This document shows positions 39,398 to 43,254 of a DNA stretch of 43,254 nt, in pieces. The position numbers were made by a program, and so were the translations under genes. This stretch comes from Candidatus Ryanbacteria bacterium RIFCSPLOWO2_12_FULL_44_26 (GTDB taxonomy: Bacteria; Patescibacteriota; Minisyncoccia; Ryanbacterales; HO2-45-13): contig MHOA01000010.1 in the NCBI GenBank assembly GCA_001821765.1, positions 1 through 43,254 of the forward strand. Reading direction: 5' to 3'. The notes under the pieces are model-generated. The model made no database searches and was not told the DNA's origin. It saw only the letters and a list, made by a program, of their open reading frames with translations. Each line of letters opens with the position of its first letter. Positions within the stretch are counted from its first letter, which is position 1.

Positions 39398-39617
39398 GGA
39401 AATTATAGTCCAAGCCACTGAGGTTTTGAGGCAAGCGGGTGCGTTTTAAGCAATCCTGTTATAATGTCGTTTTTCGTTTTTCGTTTTTGCTTTCCCAGTT
39501 ACAAAGTGAACACACCGGCACTGTTTTGTATTCTTAATTTCAGGAAAGCTATTAGTTTTAGCTTGTTGTGTATTTCTTTAAAGCCAATATAAACGTTTAT
39601 TGCTTTTTTTGACGCTC

Positions 39618-39646
39618 TTGATTTTCTGTAACTATTATGGTAATCT
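39618..39646 (+). promoter_or_regulatory. Promoter of rnpB
   Basis: TTGATT (39618-39623), 17-nt spacer, TAATCT (39641-39646); the start 7 nt later is G39653, the first base of helix P1. Between the small RNA and this promoter (39398-39617) I see only a short CGTTTTT microsatellite (3 units) near 39474. Confidence 0.8.
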
Positions 39647-39652
39647 ATTTTT

Positions 39653-40522
39653 GGAATGTATCGTGTAATCGCCCCCTCACCTAAAAAGCGTTATTTTTTT
39701 GATTGCTCCTTGGGACGCCTTCACCATTGATATGCTTTTCAGCGGTAAGGTCAACAATGGTTTTAGGAATCACAACATATGTTTAAAGCTTTTTAGGTGA
39801 GGGGGAGGAAAGTCCGGGCACCGCCGTGTGTACTTCGCACACAACTAATAATAAATAACTCATAGCAAATAGCTTTTGTCGATCGCTGTTATTAGTTGCG
39901 GGCGGGGTGTGCACGGGAGAGGTAGTGGCTAACGGCCACCCGTCCCAGCAACAATAATAAAAAATTTATTGTAGCCGGGATACGAGAAAGTACCACAGAA
40001 ACTATACCGCCCTTCGATACGCTCAGGACAAGCCGCTTTTTGAAGGAGGCCTCTAGTTCTGAGTCCGCCAGATGGCGGATCGAAGAGTAAGGGTGAAAAG
40101 TGTGGTGTAAGAGACCACGGCACAATATGGCGACATGTTGTGATGGAAAACACTTATCACATATTTTATCAAAGATGTGTGATCCTGCGTTTTGCAGGAC
40201 CCGGTGCAACCCTGTGCGCATCTCACTACCGTTCGATGCAGAGTTATGAATAACGAATTATGAATTTAGGGTTTACATTGATTTTCTAATTCTTTATTCC
40301 AGTTTCTTATATCGAGCTGTGGCGAGGTGCGAAGGGGCTTGAGTCCGGAAGCAATCTCGGACCTAGACAGATGATTACGCCAATTTTGTCTGGCGGAGTC
40401 GAAAACAACATTGAGCGTTCTGCTATGAGCGGGGGCAACCCCGCAATCCCGCGGGATCCTCAATGTCGCGGCTTTATCGCTTAGGTGAAATTGGAACAGA
40501 ACCCGGCTTATAGATACGTTCT
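39653..40522 (+). ncRNA. rnpB: RNase P RNA, greatly enlarged
   Basis: RNA subunit that removes tRNA 5' leaders. P1: 39653-39662 with 40513-40522. P2: GTAATC (39665-39670) with GATTAC (40373-40378). P4: GGAAAGTCCGGGC (39807-39819) with ACAGAACCCGGCTTAT (40496-40511). The conserved ACAGAAACTATACCG, GTAAGGGTGAAA and GGTGTAAGAGACCAC segments lie between, then CTTGAGTCCGG...CCTAGA. It is ~870 nt, over twice the usual 350-400. Additions: an 18-bp perfect P3 helix (39672-39689/39788-39805) with a 98-nt loop; an AACTAATAA/TTATTAGTT arm; a palindromic repeat at 40010-40085; a ~90-nt L15; and ~115 nt of paired sequence between P2 and P4 (40379-40495). Confidence 0.93.
40010..40085 (+). repeat. Palindromic repeat inside rnpB (P12 region)
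   Basis: CCCTTCGATACGCTCAGGAC folds with GTTCTGAG (40056-40063) and ATCGAA (40079-40084), with an extra hairpin TCCGCC/GGCGGA between. The core is of the dispersed type that mistranslates as PERIEG or VLSVSKG. Confidence 0.6.
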
Positions 40523-40570
40523 CAATACAACAAAAACCCCGCTTTAGCGGGGTTTTTGTTGTATTGAGAA
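40519..40570. terminator. Bidirectional terminator of rnpB
   Basis: A perfect 24-bp stem built on CAAAAACCCCGC/GCGGGGTTTTTG with loop TTTA. It overlaps the 3' strand of P1 and may also end the minus-strand regulator gene. Confidence 0.92.
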
Positions 40571-40602
40571 AAGCAATAAAACCGACTCGGTGCTATGCTT
40601 TG

Positions 40603-40833
40603 TTATTCTCCTTTCTCTTCTATTAGGGCAACCTCTATTTTTCTTGGTATATCCCTTCTTCTCTCGAGTCTTTCTAAAATTTCCTCTATCTGATTTTTTT
40701 TATAAAGACGGTAGTTATTAAAGGGGTGTCTGTAAGGAATAAGTTTGCCCTGTTTATCCCAGTTACGAAGTGTCAATGTGGTAACGCCCAACAAAGAAGC
40801 GGCAGATTTTATTGTGTAGTATTCGTTTTCCAT
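40603..40833 (-). CDS. MerR-like helix-turn-helix regulator
   Basis: A 76-aa DNA-binding protein: YYTIKSAASLLGVTTLTLRNWDKQGKLIPYR is the MerR/excisionase winged helix-turn-helix, followed by NNYRLYKKNQIEEILERL. It has no effector domain, like BldC or phage excisionases. Two 20-bp direct repeats immediately upstream are its likely binding sites. The divergent neighbour is the surface fibre gene, which it may control. Confidence 0.85.
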   Translation of the reverse strand: MENEYYTIKSAASLLGVTTLTLRNWDKQGKLIPYRHPFNNYRLYKKNQIEEILERLERRRDIPRKIEVALIEEKGE

Positions 40834-40836
40834 ATG

Positions 40837-40880
40837 GTTTATTAATGTTTTATACAGATGTTTATTAATGTTTTGTATAA
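40837..40880. promoter_or_regulatory. Tandem direct repeats, probable operator
   Basis: GTTTATTAATGTTTT(A/G)TA occurs at 40837 and again at 40860, 23 bp apart, covering the minus-strand promoter of the regulator gene. Direct repeats at two turns of the helix fit a MerR/excisionase-type protein. Confidence 0.6.
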
Positions 40881-41107
40881 ATCTTTAACTTTTGTTGGTA
40901 TACAAAGTGCTCACTGGTTCCTGTGTGTTTTAAAATGAAATCTTTTTTCATTCCTGCTTTTTTTATAATTTTTATGATAGTTCATGCATGTGCTTAGTAA
41001 AATTTTTTTTATGTAAACTTTTGCCTGAATTTTTTTTTGCTCATTTCTAGCCGTTTTATTTTTCCACAGGAATGCGTTTTATGGAGCGAGTTTTATCTTA
41101 TTTCCTT

Positions 41108-41158
41108 ATATTCATTGTTCTATAATGAATATAGGTTCTATCCGATATTATATCGGAT
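41108..41158. promoter_or_regulatory. Two inverted repeats ahead of the fibre gene
   Basis: ATATTCATT/AATGAATAT (41108-41132) enclosing TATAAT at 41121, and ATCCGATA/TATCGGAT (41140-41158). They lie within 80 bp of the fibre gene start and could be operators. The rest of 40881-41107 is AT-rich and shows nothing else. Confidence 0.45.
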
Positions 41159-41184
41159 AATGATATTTTTATCTAACGACTTCT

Positions 41185-43254
41185 GTGGAAAAAAAACGCA
41201 AGGACAAGTATATTCCAATATCAAAACTGGCGGATGAAACCCCTTACAGTGCGGAGTATTTAAGCTTGCTCGCGAGACTAAAAAAGTTAGAAGCAAAAAA
41301 GCTTGGACGTAATTGGTATAGCACTCAAGCCGCTATTAAAAAATACCTTGCAAGACAGGCTGAAAGAAAAACCGTTCACGGAAACTTATTAAAAAATTAT
41401 GCCGGCATTGAGGAACCAAAACACGAAGTTCATGCCGCTGTCGCTCCTTTTTTGGACGCCGATGCAGGCAGTAGCGAAATTTTTAAAAACCAAAAGGATA
41501 CGAAAACTCAAGGAAGGCCTGTTTTTACCAGCGGACAATTTAGTGAAATAAATAACAACAGTGAACAAAAAAATAAAGGCGATGCGTTGTTTGAACGGTT
41601 TATAGAACGGTTCATCAAATTTTTGGATCTCTCTATTGAATCGCATTTTGGAATATTCCACAAGGTTTGGCGAACATTTAAAAGAGAGGTTAAAAGAATA
41701 GCAAAAAATCCTGCTAAAACCCTTATAGCCCTCATTTTAATTATTTTACTTACGCTTTTCCCTGCGAGTAAAGTGTTTAGCGATTTTAATGATGTTGTGT
41801 TTTATGCATATCAAAAAATAAGAGATGCAGAAACGTTAATGGGTCATCGCGCAGGAACGAGTCCCGGGGATGTGTTGCTTATTGATAAGTTTGGAAATAT
41901 TTCTATAAGAGGTCATATTGAGACAGAGGGGCAATTGCGCTCCTTTATAAAAGATGGCGTAGCGCCCATAGTTGTTGACTCTCTAACGAAAGTTGAAAAT
42001 TTAAACGTTGATTATTTGGATAATTTGTCTTCGGAAGATTTTACGCTGGCGTTTGTTACAAAAAACGGAAACATTACGTACGAAGATGTGTTTTTGGAGG
42101 GAAATGTAGAAGTTGGGAAAAAATTGCTTGTGAGAGGAGCGACAGAGCTGATGCAGGAGTTGACGGCACATGGGAAGTTATATGCGCTTGATGAAGCATT
42201 CTTTTCTAAAAACATTACGGTGAAGGGCGCCGCTGGCGTGCGCGATCTCTTGGCTGAAGGTTTTATTGTCGGCAAAGCTATACAAGGGGAAACCATATTT
42301 GCAGAAAAGGAAATCGCAGCGCCGGTGGTTACCGGCACAACTCGTGTTGAAGGAAAGTTTATAAGGGCCGGGAATCTTACTGTTGACGGGCAAAGCGTCT
42401 TTGGAGGAATGACCATGCATAACGGGGGGCTTTGGGCTACGCATGGTTCATTTAGAGATTCGCTGGAAACGGGCGGGAATTTTAGCGCATTTGGCGATGA
42501 TATAAACTTAGGAAAAGCGGCAAAGAGTAAAATTGTCGTATATGGACAGAGTTTTACGTTTAATGGAAGCACTGTTTGCACCAAATCTTCATGTCCATCT
42601 GCAAACGACAGCGGCTGGACCGACGACGGAACAATAGTTCGGCTTACTGCCAACACCGACATTGTTGGAATTGGCACGACATCCCCGTGGGATAGCGCCG
42701 CTTTGGCAATAGAGCAAAACGGCTCCGCGCCGTCATTTGTTGTTGGTGATGACGGCACCTCCACGCCCCTTTTTTATATTGATCCAAAAGGAAATATCGG
42801 TATCGGCACCACATCCCCAGCGCGGGATTTTGCTGTGTTAGGAGCAACATACCAAACCGGCACATCAACAGTTGGAAATCTTATAAAAACCCTTGGCACG
42901 GGAACATCTACCATTGCCGGCCGACTGGAGGTTACCGGAAGAATACTTGCCGATGGCGGAGGCAGGGTTTGTACGTCAGCGAATGGGGTGTGTTCTGCCT
43001 CCGCCGCAGGCGGCTGGACCGATGACGGCACGGTGGTGCGGCTCACGACCGCCACCGACCAGGTCGGGATCAACACGACCACCCCGTGGGGGCAATTCTC
43101 CGTTGACCAGCTGGATGATCAGGGACGGCGCAAACCCATCTTTGTTGTCGGCGATAACGGCACCTCCACTCCGCTGCTGTTTGTCACACAGAAAGGCATC
43201 GTCGCGCTGGGGTCCACCACTCCCGGAGCCAATCTGCTCAAAGGAAGTCTGGTG
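41185..43254 (+). CDS. Giant surface fibre protein, 3' end outside window
   Basis: 690 codons are visible and the frame is still open. Residues 1-55 (KYIPISKLADETPYSAEYLSLLARL, NWYSTQAAIKKYL) form a MerR-like helix-turn-helix domain; a charged linker follows; a TM helix lies at ~179-197 (TLIALILIILLTLF). Outside are beta-rich repeats, among them units of WTDDGT(I/V)VRLT, GIGTTSPW, FVVGD(D/N)GTSTPL and GNIGIGTTSP. The sequence after ~43010 is much more GC-rich. The start is GTG 41185: a stop lies 24 nt upstream in frame and no other start codon is available. It is probably a CPR adhesin or pilus-like fibre with a cytosolic DNA-binding-like head. Confidence 0.85.
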   Translation, partial: MEKKRKDKYIPISKLADETPYSAEYLSLLARLKKLEAKKLGRNWYSTQAAIKKYLARQAERKTVHGNLLKNYAGIEEPKHEVHAAVAPFLDADAGSSEIFKNQKDTKTQGRPVFTSGQFSEINNNSEQKNKGDALFERFIERFIKFLDLSIESHFGIFHKVWRTFKREVKRIAKNPAKTLIALILIILLTLFPASKVFSDFNDVVFYAYQKIRDAETLMGHRAGTSPGDVLLIDKFGNISIRGHIETEGQLRSFIKDGVAPIVVDSLTKVENLNVDYLDNLSSEDFTLAFVTKNGNITYEDVFLEGNVEVGKKLLVRGATELMQELTAHGKLYALDEAFFSKNITVKGAAGVRDLLAEGFIVGKAIQGETIFAEKEIAAPVVTGTTRVEGKFIRAGNLTVDGQSVFGGMTMHNGGLWATHGSFRDSLETGGNFSAFGDDINLGKAAKSKIVVYGQSFTFNGSTVCTKSSCPSANDSGWTDDGTIVRLTANTDIVGIGTTSPWDSAALAIEQNGSAPSFVVGDDGTSTPLFYIDPKGNIGIGTTSPARDFAVLGATYQTGTSTVGNLIKTLGTGTSTIAGRLEVTGRILADGGGRVCTSANGVCSASAAGGWTDDGTVVRLTTATDQVGINTTTPWGQFSVDQLDDQGRRKPIFVVGDNGTSTPLLFVTQKGIVALGSTTPGANLLKGSLV

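Noticed and set aside
39892-40463. Several minus-strand frames
   Set aside because: They lie within the RNase P RNA gene; the peptides with PERIEG and VLSVSKG come from a palindromic repeat.
40837-40880. Start of a CRISPR array or iteron origin
   Set aside because: Only two repeats without spacers; better explained as regulator binding sites. No CRISPR array or cas gene is seen anywhere in the window.
42012-42764. 250-aa minus-strand frame
   Set aside because: Antisense to the fibre gene, whose frame is open over the full 690 codons and has clear repeats.

Overview
This window looks like a chromosome segment from a member of the Candidate Phyla Radiation (Patescibacteria, Parcubacteria-like). 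The signs are: compact core genes in unusual neighbourhoods (rpsL-rpsG-fusA with no tuf in view, pth beside lepB-hisS, rpsU-yqeY-ftsA-ftsZ); many very small Cys-rich proteins; an ECF sigma factor paired with a DUF5667-type membrane protein; a DsbA/VKOR pair; tRNA genes without an encoded CCA; and many genes that appear to be read from leaderless transcripts. TGA is used as a stop. The assignment is inference from gene content, not a phylogeny.

Layout. 0.4-5.5 kb: a sigma-70 factor, a small zinc-ribbon-like gene, tRNA-His, a membrane protein, a GNAT acetyltransferase behind an attenuator-like leader, a RelB/RelE-type toxin-antitoxin pair abutting a truncated GFA-family gene, and a small Cys protein. 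5.7-10.9 kb: a secreted GH6 cellulase-like enzyme, a 6S RNA, an HD hydrolase, an unknown gene, and a DUF5667 protein/ECF sigma operon on the minus strand. The cellulase and the sigma operon share a nearly identical upstream element, so they probably form one regulon. 11-17.6 kb: accessory region of short genes with strong Shine-Dalgarno sites and their own terminators, including two modules of a two-TM protein followed by a tiny one-TM protein; also a HAD phosphatase, an SDR oxidoreductase, a lipid-anchored or TM-anchored C39-like peptidase and a broken pspC. 17.6-26.4 kb: transport and envelope oxidation (NSS symporter, DoxX, second 6S-like RNA, DsbA, VKOR, DoxX-like, Na/Ca exchanger, P-type Ca-ATPase). 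26.4-39 kb: mostly housekeeping (DnaQ-like exonuclease, tRNA-Pro, M17 aminopeptidase, bL28, site-2 protease, uS12, uS7, EF-G, Pth, LepB, HisS, bS21, YqeY, FtsA, FtsZ). 39.2-40.6 kb: a probable small RNA and an extraordinarily long RNase P RNA (about 870 nt). 40.6-43.25 kb: a MerR-like regulator divergent from a giant fibre-type surface protein that runs off the window.

Genes working together. The ECF sigma factor and its DUF5667 partner probably sense the envelope and switch on the GH6 enzyme. DsbA, VKOR and DoxX proteins form an extracytoplasmic disulfide pathway that can serve the exported Cys-containing proteins. The two calcium-export systems sit next to it. Two 6S RNAs and two sigma factors point to unusually rich control of RNA polymerase for a small genome. 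Two gene-expression styles coexist: core genes whose -10 box ends 5-8 nt before the start codon with no Shine-Dalgarno, and accessory genes with near-consensus AGGAGG sites.

Most noteworthy: the shared ECF promoter element, the oversized RNase P RNA, the duplicated 6S RNAs, the repeated two-TM/one-TM modules, and long direct repeats flanking one of them.
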